From NCBI GenBank assembly GCA_965368405.1, contig CBDUMS010000080.1, positions 1 to 17,707 on the forward strand: a stretch of DNA of 17,707 nt, given 5' to 3'. The translations under genes and the position numbers were made by a program. Positions within the stretch are counted from its first letter, which is position 1. Each line of letters opens with the position of its first letter. This DNA is from S012-113 sp965368405 (GTDB lineage: Bacteria > Bacteroidota > Bacteroidia > Cytophagales > Cyclobacteriaceae). Positions 1-7,817 of this stretch are shown here, one piece after another. Below the pieces are notes generated by a model. That model did not search any database and was not told the DNA's origin. It saw only the letters and a list, made by a program, of their open reading frames with translations.

Positions 1-1
1 T

Positions 2-706
2 CAACCGGAACCCAATACCCCTCCGGCTGATACAGAGTCTGAAGAAGATAGTCCGGAAACACCTGAAGAAGTTGTTGAAGAGGTGATAGAGGAGGTTACT
101 CCTGAAGAAGTTACTGAACCCGTAGAAGAAACTGCAGACCCTGTGGTTGAAAATACTGCTACGGAAACTGAGGTAAAGCCAGTTACTGAAATGCCGACTG
201 AGGCACCTGTGAAGGAAGCAGAACCGAAGAAAGAGGAGCCTAAGCCAAAGGTTGAAGAAAAGAAAGAGACTCCTACACCACCTAAGGTATTGTACCCAGG
301 TAAAAAGGATGGAGAAGCCACCGAAGCCAAGAACGCCAACCAGGGCGATAAAACCAATGCAGTTGGAGATCAGGGTGATAAGGAGGGCACAGTTGATGCA
401 AGAGCTTTATATGGCAAGCCTGGTGGAGGAGGCGGCGGTGCAGCTTTAGAAATGGCCGGTTGGATGTGGAATAAAGCGCCTGAGCCAGACGACAAGACCC
501 AAGCTGAAGGGAAAATTGTATTTACTGTGATTATAGATGAACGTGGAGAGGTGGTAAGTGCAATAGCAACAACCAATACAGTTACTTCTAGTTTAATGAG
601 AATATATCAGGCAGAAGTAATGCGGCTAACGTTTACTCAAACATCTCAGGGGACTCCACCCGCCAGAACGGAGGGGAAGATTACCTTTATTATTAAGTCC
701 AATTAA
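2..706 (+). CDS. TonB-type energy transducer, C-terminal part (5' end outside window)
   Basis: The frame is open from base 2 to the TAA at 704-706, so 234 residues are seen and the N-terminus is missing. The visible protein starts with about 70 residues rich in Glu, Pro and Thr, then Lys/Glu/Pro-rich sequence, a Gly run near 419-438, and a C-terminal domain of about 65 residues (GKIVFTVIIDERGEVVSA, then TEGKITFIIK) that resembles the TonB C-terminal beta domain. Known family role: an inner-membrane anchored protein spans the periplasm through a Pro/charged linker and passes proton-motive force from ExbB/ExbD to outer-membrane receptors. The N-terminal membrane helix should lie upstream. In Bacteroidota such a gene often follows exbB/exbD and precedes folC, as here. 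The YP motif of classical TonB is not obvious, so exact partners are uncertain. An ATG at 83 is only an internal Met, because the frame continues upstream. Confidence 0.75.
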   Translation, partial: QPEPNTPPADTESEEDSPETPEEVVEEVIEEVTPEEVTEPVEETADPVVENTATETEVKPVTEMPTEAPVKEAEPKKEEPKPKVEEKKETPTPPKVLYPGKKDGEATEAKNANQGDKTNAVGDQGDKEGTVDARALYGKPGGGGGGAALEMAGWMWNKAPEPDDKTQAEGKIVFTVIIDERGEVVSAIATTNTVTSSLMRIYQAEVMRLTFTQTSQGTPPARTEGKITFIIKSN

Positions 707-746
707 TCTTTTTACATTCCGCTGAAAATTTCAATTTTTAAGAATT

Positions 747-754
747 TACTTTTG
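747..754 (+). promoter_or_regulatory. Bacteroidota -7 promoter box for folC, almost on the start codon
   Basis: TACTTTTG matches the TAnnTTTG consensus and ends four bases (cgcc) before the folC ATG at 759. No clear TTG lies 19-21 bases upstream, so the -33 half is weak. Transcripts from here would have almost no 5' leader. The 11-base dyad TGAAAATTTCA at 723-733 lies where the -33 region would be. Confidence 0.45.
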
Positions 755-758
755 CGCC

Positions 759-2045
759 ATGGATTATCAGCAAACACTCGATTTCCTTTATGGCCAATTG
801 CCCATGTTCCAGCGTGTTGGGGCGGCGGCACTTAAATTCAACCTCGACAACATTATAAAATTAATGGCTGCCCTGGGTAATCCACACCTCAAGGTTAAAA
901 CCATTCATGTTGCGGGTACAAATGGCAAAGGGAGCTCCTCACATATGCTGGCATCGGTGCTTCAGGAGGCTGGTTATAAAACCGGATTGCACACCTCGCC
1001 CCATTTAAAATCTTTTACGGAAAGGATTCGCATCAACGGACAGGAAATAGAGCAGGAGGCTGTTGTAAGTTTCGTGCGTACCACAATGCCGCTGATAGAG
1101 CAGATTAAACCTTCGTTTTTCGAAATAACCTTCGCAATGGCCATGCACTACTTTGCCGAGGTGAAGGTAGATATTGCGATCATCGAAGTAGGTATGGGTG
1201 GCAGGCTCGATTCTACCAATATTATCCATCCTCAAATATGTTTAATTACCAATATCAGCATGGATCACCAGCAATTCCTAGGTAATACCTTAGCAGAAAT
1301 TGCCGGTGAAAAAGCTGGAATTATGAAAGATGGTGTACCAACGGTAATTGCACAGACACAACCTGAGATTAAGCATGTTTTCGAGGAAAAAGCACAGAGT
1401 CTAGGCATAACGTTACGCTTTGCGGATAGTGTTTACCACCTAGAGCATGCCGCCGATAATCGCATAAACGTGGTGAAAAAAGATGAAGGGATTAAGTATG
1501 AGGGGCTTCAGCTGGACCTAAAAGGGCAGTATCAATTTGCGAATCTAATTGGGGTTCTCGCGGTTTTGGAGGAGCTTCATACCGTAGGTTATGGAAACAT
1601 AAATGATGTTGCTGTGGCTCAGGGATTAGCGAATGTTGTAAAGAATACAGGGCTGAAAGGAAGGTGGCAGGTAATGAAAGCAAAGCCTATGGTTATTGCC
1701 GATACTGGACATAATTTAGCGGGTGTTGAAAATAACATGCATCACCTTGCTTCATTAGAATTCAACAAATTGCATATCGTTTGGGGTATGGTTCAGGATA
1801 AAGATCCTCATGGGGTCTTAAAACTCTTGCCCAAAACGGCAAGTTATTATTTTGTGCAGGCTACCGTACCTAGAGCGATGGATGCTCATAAGCTTAAGAA
1901 ATTGGCAGCAACAAAGGGCTTGATTGGCGAAGTCTATGAATCAGTCAATGCTGGCTATAACGATGCAGTTAACAAAGCGGCCGAGGAAGATTTAATATTT
2001 GTTGGCGGAAGTACATTCGTCGTTGCTGAACTTGACGATCTTTAA
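759..2045 (+). CDS. folC: Bifunctional folylpolyglutamate synthase / dihydrofolate synthase
   Basis: FolC adds L-Glu to dihydropteroate (making dihydrofolate) and further Glu residues to reduced folates, using ATP in the cytoplasm. The 428 residues fit the family. Seen motifs are the P-loop GTNGKGSS at 53-60, TSPHL at 79-83 (folate-binding region), EVGMGGRLDSTN at 143-154, DHQQFLGNTLAEIAGEKAGIMK-type sequence at 169-190 with K185 as the likely carbamylated lysine, and DTGHN at 315-319 in the C-terminal ligase domain. The ATG at 759 is preceded by a -7 promoter box at 747-754. The gene lies 52 bases after the TonB-like gene, and its TAA directly abuts the ATG of trmB, so those two are probably co-transcribed and translationally coupled. 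Whether both activities are present cannot be told from the sequence alone. Confidence 0.93.
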   Translation: MDYQQTLDFLYGQLPMFQRVGAAALKFNLDNIIKLMAALGNPHLKVKTIHVAGTNGKGSSSHMLASVLQEAGYKTGLHTSPHLKSFTERIRINGQEIEQEAVVSFVRTTMPLIEQIKPSFFEITFAMAMHYFAEVKVDIAIIEVGMGGRLDSTNIIHPQICLITNISMDHQQFLGNTLAEIAGEKAGIMKDGVPTVIAQTQPEIKHVFEEKAQSLGITLRFADSVYHLEHAADNRINVVKKDEGIKYEGLQLDLKGQYQFANLIGVLAVLEELHTVGYGNINDVAVAQGLANVVKNTGLKGRWQVMKAKPMVIADTGHNLAGVENNMHHLASLEFNKLHIVWGMVQDKDPHGVLKLLPKTASYYFVQATVPRAMDAHKLKKLAATKGLIGEVYESVNAGYNDAVNKAAEEDLIFVGGSTFVVAELDDL

Positions 2046-2708
2046 ATGCGAGGCAAGAAGAATAGATATGCCTATAATGAGTCTGCTTCGAATATAATTC
2101 AGGCAGGTAAGCCGCTTTTTGAAAAGGTGAAAGGAAACTGGTCTGACCTCTATTTTAAGAACCAGAATCCAATTGTTTTAGAATTAGCTTGTGGGCGAGG
2201 GGAGTATACCTTAGGCTTAGCGCAACAATTTCCGACGAAAAACTTTATAGGTGTTGATATAAAGGGTGATAGACTATGGAAGGGCAGCTCAATGGCCATA
2301 GCTAAAGAATTGAGTAATGTGGCCTTTTTAAGGACCTTTATCCACGATTTGGATAAATATTTTGATACAGATGAGGTCAGCGAAATATGGATTACCTTTC
2401 CAGACCCACGACCAAAAGATAAAGATGAAAAACGACGGTTAACTTCAGAGCGTTTTCTCAATTTATACCAATCCGTACTTCAACCCGATGGTTGGCTTAA
2501 GCTTAAAACAGATAGCACAAGTCTTTTTGAATACACGTTAGAGTTGCTTCAAAATCGATCGGATGTTAAAGATTTAACCTATACCCAAAACTTAGATGAA
2601 TCAAGTCTGATTTCAGACCATTTTGGGATAACCACGCACTACGAGAGACTTTTTTCTTCTCAAGGCGAAAAAATCAAATACCTTAAGACACGATTTGATC
2701 GTAAATAA
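2046..2708 (+). CDS. trmB: tRNA (guanine-N7-)-methyltransferase
   Basis: TrmB methylates G46 in the variable loop of many tRNAs using S-adenosylmethionine. The 220-residue protein shows SAM motif I as ELACGRGEYT (46-55), the acidic GVDIKGDRLWKGS block (69-81, D71 expected to contact SAM) and the diagnostic FPDPRPKDKDEKRRL block (118-132), the counterpart of FPDPWPKKRHHKRRL in other TrmB proteins. The conserved TDS near 155 and a THYE-type C-terminal block are also present. The ATG follows the folC stop with no gap, which indicates coupling. A hairpin right after the stop (2710-2734) probably ends this transcript. Nothing is unusual apart from the Arg in place of the usual Trp in the FPDPxP block. 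Confidence 0.93.
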   Translation: MRGKKNRYAYNESASNIIQAGKPLFEKVKGNWSDLYFKNQNPIVLELACGRGEYTLGLAQQFPTKNFIGVDIKGDRLWKGSSMAIAKELSNVAFLRTFIHDLDKYFDTDEVSEIWITFPDPRPKDKDEKRRLTSERFLNLYQSVLQPDGWLKLKTDSTSLFEYTLELLQNRSDVKDLTYTQNLDESSLISDHFGITTHYERLFSSQGEKIKYLKTRFDRK

Positions 2709-2709
2709 A

Positions 2710-2734
2710 AAAGGCCACTCATTGAGTAGCCTTT
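2710..2734. terminator. Bidirectional hairpin terminator between trmB and the zinc-ribbon gene
   Basis: AAAGGC (2710-2715) pairs with GCCTTT (2729-2734) and ACTC (2717-2720) pairs with GAGT (2724-2727), with one C/A mismatch and a three-base ATT loop. The stem is preceded by an A run and followed by a T-rich stretch. It sits in the 50 bases between two convergent stop codons, so it can serve both strands. Confidence 0.75.
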
Positions 2735-2758
2735 CTTCTAATTTATTTAGCAACTTAA

Positions 2759-3580
2759 TTATTTGGTGCTAGCGGCTTTTTTCGCCGGTGCTTTTTTTGC
2801 AGTAGTCGTTTTCTTAGCAGCTGTTTTTCGTGGTGTGCGTTTGGCCTTAGGCTTTTCAACTATAGGTTCAATATCTACACCAGCAAGAATTCTTCCACAA
2901 TGCTCACAAACGATTATCTTTTTCTTATCCTTAATGTCGGCTTGTCTTTGAGGAGGTACAACGTTAAAGCAACCGCCACATGCAGATCTTTTAACATTTA
3001 CTACAGCCAGACCATTTCGAGCATTTTTACGCAATTTATTATACGCTAATAAAAGGCGGTCTTCTATATGTTTACTTGCCTTGGTGCGTTCTTTCTCTAA
3101 CTTGGCCTCATCGGCTTCGCTTTCCGATAATAAAGTGTTTAACTCATCTTTCTTAGAAGTAAGATCTTTTTTACGCTCACCAGTTTTTTCTTTGGTTGCA
3201 GCAATTTCTTCTTTCTTCTCTTCAATTCTAACGTAGGCTTCTTTAATTCTCTTCTCTGAGACCTGGATTTCCAGAGCCTGAAGCTCCATCTCCTTCGTAA
3301 TGGCATCGTATTCACGATTATTACGAACGTTCATCTGCTGCTCTTCGTATTTCTTAATCAGCTGTTCGCTGTTTTTAATGCCAGCTTTCTTGTCTTCAAT
3401 CTCTTGTTCGTAGGCAGCTACCTCGTCATTAAATTTCTGTAATCTGGTTTCATAACCTACTAATTCATCTTCAAGATCTCTAACCTCATCGGGTAAAGCG
3501 CCACGGACCTTTTTGATTGCATCTATGCGTGAATCAATTTCTTGAAGTTTTGTAAGTAGTTCTAATTTCTCAACAACCAT
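2759..3580 (-). CDS. Coiled-coil C4 zinc-ribbon protein (zf-RING_7 / CdsZ-HP0958-like) with Lys/Ala tail
   Basis: The 273 residues divide into three parts. Residues 1-180 are highly charged heptad-like sequence typical of a long antiparallel coiled coil. A zinc ribbon follows, with CGGC (C201, C204) and CEHC (C225, C228). The last 30 residues (243-273) are a low-complexity Lys/Ala/Thr/Pro tail of AAKK, TAKK and APAKK units. The first two parts match the zf-RING_7 family, whose studied members (HP0958/FlgZ, CdsZ) act as RNA-binding or chaperone-like proteins; the function in Bacteroidota is not established. It lies 12 bases downstream of the nif3-like gene on the same strand, a common Bacteroidota pairing, and probably shares its promoter. 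The basic tail resembles histone H1-like tails and suggests nucleic-acid binding (inference). Confidence 0.85.
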   Translation of the reverse strand: MVVEKLELLTKLQEIDSRIDAIKKVRGALPDEVRDLEDELVGYETRLQKFNDEVAAYEQEIEDKKAGIKNSEQLIKKYEEQQMNVRNNREYDAITKEMELQALEIQVSEKRIKEAYVRIEEKKEEIAATKEKTGERKKDLTSKKDELNTLLSESEADEAKLEKERTKASKHIEDRLLLAYNKLRKNARNGLAVVNVKRSACGGCFNVVPPQRQADIKDKKKIIVCEHCGRILAGVDIEPIVEKPKAKRTPRKTAAKKTTTAKKAPAKKAASTK

Positions 3581-3592
3581 ATTGTAATATTT

Positions 3593-4687
3593 CTATTTAT
3601 AATATCGAATCGGATTTGTATTCCATTCTGACAAATGAAGTGCAAAAGTAGTGAATTTTTTAGTTAATAATTCACCCAGTAATTCTTTTGTTCCTACTTC
3701 ACTTTCATAATGTCCTACATCGCAAAACAGTAGTTTACGCTCAGCGTCAAAAAAGTCATGATACTTTACGTCTCCAGTGATGAAGGCATCCGCATTTTGT
3801 TGCATGGCGTCTCGCAATAAAAATGTCCCAGAGCCTCCACAAATCGCAACGGTTTTAATTTTTCCCTCAAAGTTTGTGTGCCTAATTACGTTTAAATTCA
3901 ATCTTTCTTTTAGGTGCTCCAGAAATTCTTCCGTTTCCAGCGTAGAACTTAGTTCTCCGATTAATCCAGCGCCATTCTCTTGATTAATATTTTGTAGATC
4001 TGTTAGATAATAAGCGACCTCCTCGTAAGGGTGGGCTTGATGTAAGGCATTAATGATTTTTGAGGAGGCATAATTGGGGAATATAACCTCTACGCGATCT
4101 TCCTCAACTGTTTCGGCAACATTTATATTGCCTATTGTTGGATTGGTATTCGTGCCCGGTGTAAAATGGCCCGTTCCAGTTACAGCGAAACTGCACTCCG
4201 TGTAATCTCCAATATTGCCGGCACCAGCAGAATGCAATGCCGAAAGTACTGTCTTGGTGTTTTTTGTAGGGATGTAGGTTACTAATTTCTGAAGATTGCG
4301 CAATGGCCGTAAAATTCTAGTGTTTTGCAGGTTAAGTTTTTCTGAGAATTTAGCGTTTACCCCCGAGCGGATATTATCTAAATTCGTATGGATGGCGTAG
4401 ATCGCAATATCATGTTTAATGGCCTTGATTACCGTTCGTTCGATATAGTTTTTACCGGTTAATGATTTTAAGCCGCTAAAGACAATAGGGTGGTGGGCGA
4501 TCACCAAATTGGCCTTTTTTGCAATAGCCTCTTCAATAATTTCCTCGGTACAATCAAGTGCAATTAATACTCCCACAATCTCCGCATCTTTATTGCCAAC
4601 AATTAAACCGGCATTATCATACGATTCCTGAAGTGGTCTTGGGGCAATACTTTCTAAATAATTGGTAATATCTTTAATCAGCGTCAT
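3593..4687 (-). CDS. Nif3-like dinuclear metal-center protein (YqfO type)
   Basis: With the ATG at 4687 the protein has 364 residues. It has the two conserved Nif3 halves flanking an inserted PII/CutA-like domain (about 128-233), as in YqfO. Metal-ligand motifs are visible: HHP (H65, H66), HTNLD (D104), and VGHYESE near the C-terminus (H326, E330), plus GDVKYHDFFDA. Family members form hexamers with a two-metal site; some are annotated GTP cyclohydrolase type 2, but the physiological substrate is uncertain. An upstream in-frame TTG at 4693 would add two residues, but it lies inside the -7 promoter box TAATTTTG, so I chose the ATG. The zinc-ribbon gene follows 12 bases later on the same strand. 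The lpxK gene starts in the opposite direction 145 bases away. Confidence 0.9.
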   Translation of the reverse strand: MTLIKDITNYLESIAPRPLQESYDNAGLIVGNKDAEIVGVLIALDCTEEIIEEAIAKKANLVIAHHPIVFSGLKSLTGKNYIERTVIKAIKHDIAIYAIHTNLDNIRSGVNAKFSEKLNLQNTRILRPLRNLQKLVTYIPTKNTKTVLSALHSAGAGNIGDYTECSFAVTGTGHFTPGTNTNPTIGNINVAETVEEDRVEVIFPNYASSKIINALHQAHPYEEVAYYLTDLQNINQENGAGLIGELSSTLETEEFLEHLKERLNLNVIRHTNFEGKIKTVAICGGSGTFLLRDAMQQNADAFITGDVKYHDFFDAERKLLFCDVGHYESEVGTKELLGELLTKKFTTFALHLSEWNTNPIRYYK

Positions 4688-4690
4688 ACT

Positions 4691-4698
4691 CAAAATTA
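4691..4698 (-). promoter_or_regulatory. -7 promoter box for the nif3-like gene, three bases from the ATG
   Basis: Read on the minus strand, TAATTTTG matches TAnnTTTG exactly and is followed by AGT and then the ATG at 4687. A TTTA lies about 18 bases upstream as a weak -33 candidate. The implied mRNA is nearly leaderless. Confidence 0.5.
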
Positions 4699-4832
4699 GG
4701 GTGATTATTTCGTTTTAAATCTATCCAATAGTTAAACTCTCATTACGAAGCCTTAAATTAGTCTCTGTTAATATCAATTACATTACTTGTCTGCAATTAT
4801 TTTATTCAAGGAGTGTATTTAAAATTCCTAGT

Positions 4833-5888
4833 ATGAAAGTATCGGTTCTCTGGCTTGCTCCATTAGCCTTCTTATATGGCATAGCGACTCGATTTAGAAA
4901 TTACCTCTACAACATTCGCTATTCGAAATCCTTTAATTACGATATTATGGTGGTTGTAGTAGGTAATTTATCTGCAGGAGGAACAGGAAAATCTCCTATG
5001 ACCGAATATCTGGTTCGACTTCTACATAAAAAATACTCACTTGCGGTTCTAAGTCGCGGCTATAAACGAAAAACCAAAGGCTTTCTAATGGCAGATCAAT
5101 ACTCAACCGCACGCGATATTGGTGATGAGCCCTATCAAATGTATTTGAAGTATAACGAAATTGCCAAAATAGCCGTAGGCGAGGAGCGAACAATTGCCAT
5201 CCCTAATATTTTGCTCGAATATCCTGAAACCCAGGTTGTTGTTATGGACGATGGGTATCAGCATCGTGCTGTTGATGCCGATTTTAAGGTTTTACTTACG
5301 GACTACAGCCATCCGTTTTATAACGATCATTTATTGCCCTGGGGCCGTCTCAGAGAAATAAAAAAGGGAGCAAAGCGTGCAAATGTGGTGATCGTTACAA
5401 AATGCCCGTCATCAATTAGCGACGAGGAAATGAATAATATGACCAATGACATAAGGCGTTATGCCGGGGCTGATATGCATGTTCTTTTTTCAAAAATTCT
5501 ATATACCAACCTCAAACCTTTTTTAAAGCTTAATGGCCCACCTCCAGAACGTTATATTGCCTTTTCGGGGTTAGCGAATCCAGATTCGTTTAACCAATAT
5601 GTTACGAGGAAATATGACATCCTTGAATCTGTAGATTTTGGAGATCACCATGAATATACCGAGCAAGATGTAGAAGAATTAGTTAGAAAAGCAGAAAGTA
5701 GTGGCGCATCATTGCTCACTACAGAGAAGGATATTGTTAAATTCAGAGAAAAACGACTAGCCAAATTAGTGCAGAGTACCAATGTCTACTTCCTGTCTAT
5801 CGAAAATCAGTTTATTAAGTCTGGCAATGTTTTTGATGAATTAGTTTTTAATGCGATTACCGAAAAATACACCGTTAAAGAAGACTAA
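4833..5888 (+). CDS. lpxK: Tetraacyldisaccharide 4'-kinase (lipid A biosynthesis)
   Basis: LpxK phosphorylates the 4' position of the lipid A disaccharide on the cytoplasmic face of the inner membrane. The 351 residues fit the family. The N-terminus is hydrophobic/amphipathic, as expected for membrane association. A family-specific Walker A, GNLSAGGTGKSP, lies at 44-55 with K53. SRGYKRKTKG (74-83), DEPYQMY (98-104) and the DDGYQHR block (139-145) follow, then LLPWGRLRE. All are LpxK hallmarks. The ATG at 4833 has no good ribosome binding site; an AAGGAG lies 19 bases upstream, too far to count. The porin gene follows 54 bases downstream on the same strand with no terminator between, so an envelope operon is likely. 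Its presence shows that the organism makes a 4'-phosphorylated lipid A precursor. Confidence 0.95.
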   Translation: MKVSVLWLAPLAFLYGIATRFRNYLYNIRYSKSFNYDIMVVVVGNLSAGGTGKSPMTEYLVRLLHKKYSLAVLSRGYKRKTKGFLMADQYSTARDIGDEPYQMYLKYNEIAKIAVGEERTIAIPNILLEYPETQVVVMDDGYQHRAVDADFKVLLTDYSHPFYNDHLLPWGRLREIKKGAKRANVVIVTKCPSSISDEEMNNMTNDIRRYAGADMHVLFSKILYTNLKPFLKLNGPPPERYIAFSGLANPDSFNQYVTRKYDILESVDFGDHHEYTEQDVEELVRKAESSGASLLTTEKDIVKFREKRLAKLVQSTNVYFLSIENQFIKSGNVFDELVFNAITEKYTVKED

Positions 5889-5942
5889 GTTTTTAAATGC
5901 AGTCAAACTCATCCCAATTCTAAGCCAAATCCTTATAAAATC

Positions 5943-7817
5943 GTGAAGGATCATTATTTTCGCGTGGTGAAAAGAGGGTTAATCGTTTTGTTCTTGTTTA
6001 TTAATCAGTGGGTTGGAGCCCAGATTCTCGACGACTCCACTAAACTGATTTATGGCCCCACTACCACCCAGTATATCTATGAACATAATATAAAGTACAA
6101 CGATCTTTACTTTAATTATGTAGACACTGCTGTATTTAACCTACATCGATTCACTCCTACAGAAGTTAGTCAATATTTATTACAAGATCTTGGCGTGATT
6201 GGCACCGCGACCAGAAGCATCTATTATAACCCTCCTGAGTTAATTGGAGCGAGGTCTGGGTTTTCAGCCTATGAACCCTACTTTAAACCACCTGAAGACT
6301 TCAAATATTACGATACCAAATCGCCATACTCCAGAATAGGAGCCGCGATAGGAGGTAATGGTAGATCTAGCGTCGATGTTGGTTTTAACCGCAGTGATAG
6401 CTCTAATTTTAATATTGGCATAGACTATTTTCGCAAAGTGGGCGACAAGCAAACTGCCTCTTTAGGACGGAACGATAGGCTAACCGACTCGGAAGGTTAC
6501 GATATCTATTTTCTTTATTATACGCCTAACCGTAAGTACTTGGCCTTAACAAATTTTACTAGAAATAAGAACACTGTTGTAGATCAGGGAGGCATAGACA
6601 CTACGGATGTAGAAGATGGATATTTCGATGAGAATGCTAAGGTTTATCTCGAAAATGCAAGAAGTGAGTATTTGCGAAGGAATTATCATTTCTATCATCA
6701 GTTCAACCCTGATTCAATTTTCCAATTATATCAGTCATATGATTACTCTTACGCTTCTTCAAAGTTCAGAAACGATAACTTAAGTACTGATACTGCTTAT
6801 TTTGATCAATTTAATTTCAGTAGAGATACTACGTCCGAAGAAAATAATTTTATCACACAAACACTGGAAACAGGCTTTAAGGGAACCATAGGAAAGCTTT
6901 TTTTTCTAGGCTACTACAAAATTCGAAGCTTTGATTTTCAATATGGTAAAAGAGATTCTGATACCCTTAATTTTAGACTGGAGAAACCAGATACTTATGG
7001 CATAGAACACTATGTAGGAGGTGCCGCAAGGATACAATTAAATCGCAAATACCGGCTTAGTGGGACCATCGATTTCAACCTTAATGGTAATCAGCGCTTA
7101 ACCGGTGACTTATTGGCAAAGAATTTTGATGTTAGATTTCTGCTACAGCAGCATTCTCCGTCATTTATGGACCAGGCATATCTGGGAAATCATGATTACT
7201 GGATTAATAATGATTTAAAGAATATAAAAACGCTGGATTTAGAAGGGGGGTATGTTCAACGGGTAGGGAGGTCTTACATACGACCAAAAGCCAGATTCTC
7301 AACGCATACGGACTATATATATTACGATACTACAGCTGTACCGGTTCAAATCAATGGTACGGCAACAATCCTGTCGCCTGGCGTAGACTTTGGCATTAAT
7401 TTTTTCAATAGGATCCATCTGGCTGGGAATGTAGATTATAATATAGTCTCTGGGAATACGACAGAAGCTTTTCCACTTCCTGAGTTGTTAGTCAACCTAA
7501 ATATTTACTATCACAATATCTTTTTTAATAATAATCTAGAACTCCAGGTGGGAATCGATAATCACTGGAAATCAGATTACTATGCCCCTAATTACCAGGT
7601 GAGTAGCCACCAGTTTTTTATACAAGATGATTTTAATATCCCAAGTTACTTAATATCAGATATCTATATGAATGTTAAACTGGATCACGCTTTTTTATTC
7701 GCGAAACTGAATAACTGGTTGCAATTGTTTAACGGAGAAGGTTATTTTGTTGCGCCTAAATATATTGGGAAGCGCACCTTATTCGATTTTGGATTTTACT
7801 GGATGTTCTACGACTAG
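5943..7817 (+). CDS. Putative outer-membrane porin (Porin_10-like)
   Basis: The 624-residue protein has an N-terminal hydrophobic stretch (about 10-25, GLIVLFLFINQWVGAQ) ending in a plausible signal-peptidase site. It is then rich in Tyr, Asn, Asp and alternating aromatic residues, as in outer-membrane beta-barrels, and ends FGFYWMFYD with aromatic residues near the C-terminus. The overall character and length match the Bacteroidota 'putative porin' family. The reading frame has no ATG near the start. GTG at 5943 is the first option, and GTG at 5964 or 5967 would give a shorter signal peptide beginning MKRGLIVLF or similar. Its stop shares the palindrome CTAG with the stop of the convergent DUF4097 gene. 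Its position behind lpxK suggests joint expression of outer-membrane components. The substrate is unknown. Confidence 0.7.
   Translation: MKDHYFRVVKRGLIVLFLFINQWVGAQILDDSTKLIYGPTTTQYIYEHNIKYNDLYFNYVDTAVFNLHRFTPTEVSQYLLQDLGVIGTATRSIYYNPPELIGARSGFSAYEPYFKPPEDFKYYDTKSPYSRIGAAIGGNGRSSVDVGFNRSDSSNFNIGIDYFRKVGDKQTASLGRNDRLTDSEGYDIYFLYYTPNRKYLALTNFTRNKNTVVDQGGIDTTDVEDGYFDENAKVYLENARSEYLRRNYHFYHQFNPDSIFQLYQSYDYSYASSKFRNDNLSTDTAYFDQFNFSRDTTSEENNFITQTLETGFKGTIGKLFFLGYYKIRSFDFQYGKRDSDTLNFRLEKPDTYGIEHYVGGAARIQLNRKYRLSGTIDFNLNGNQRLTGDLLAKNFDVRFLLQQHSPSFMDQAYLGNHDYWINNDLKNIKTLDLEGGYVQRVGRSYIRPKARFSTHTDYIYYDTTAVPVQINGTATILSPGVDFGINFFNRIHLAGNVDYNIVSGNTTEAFPLPELLVNLNIYYHNIFFNNNLELQVGIDNHWKSDYYAPNYQVSSHQFFIQDDFNIPSYLISDIYMNVKLDHAFLFAKLNNWLQLFNGEGYFVAPKYIGKRTLFDFGFYWMFYD

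Noticed and set aside
2..300. Possible tandem DNA repeat in the GAAGAA-rich start of the window
   Set aside because: The Glu/Pro/Thr bias explains it; there is no fixed repeat unit.
1..357. Long Ser/Thr-rich ORF on the minus strand
   Set aside because: It mirrors the Glu/Pro-rich linker of the TonB-like gene and has only low-complexity sequence; it is a shadow frame.
4808..4813. AAGGAG as ribosome binding site of lpxK
   Set aside because: It is 19 bases from the ATG, too far, and no alternative in-frame start lies closer.
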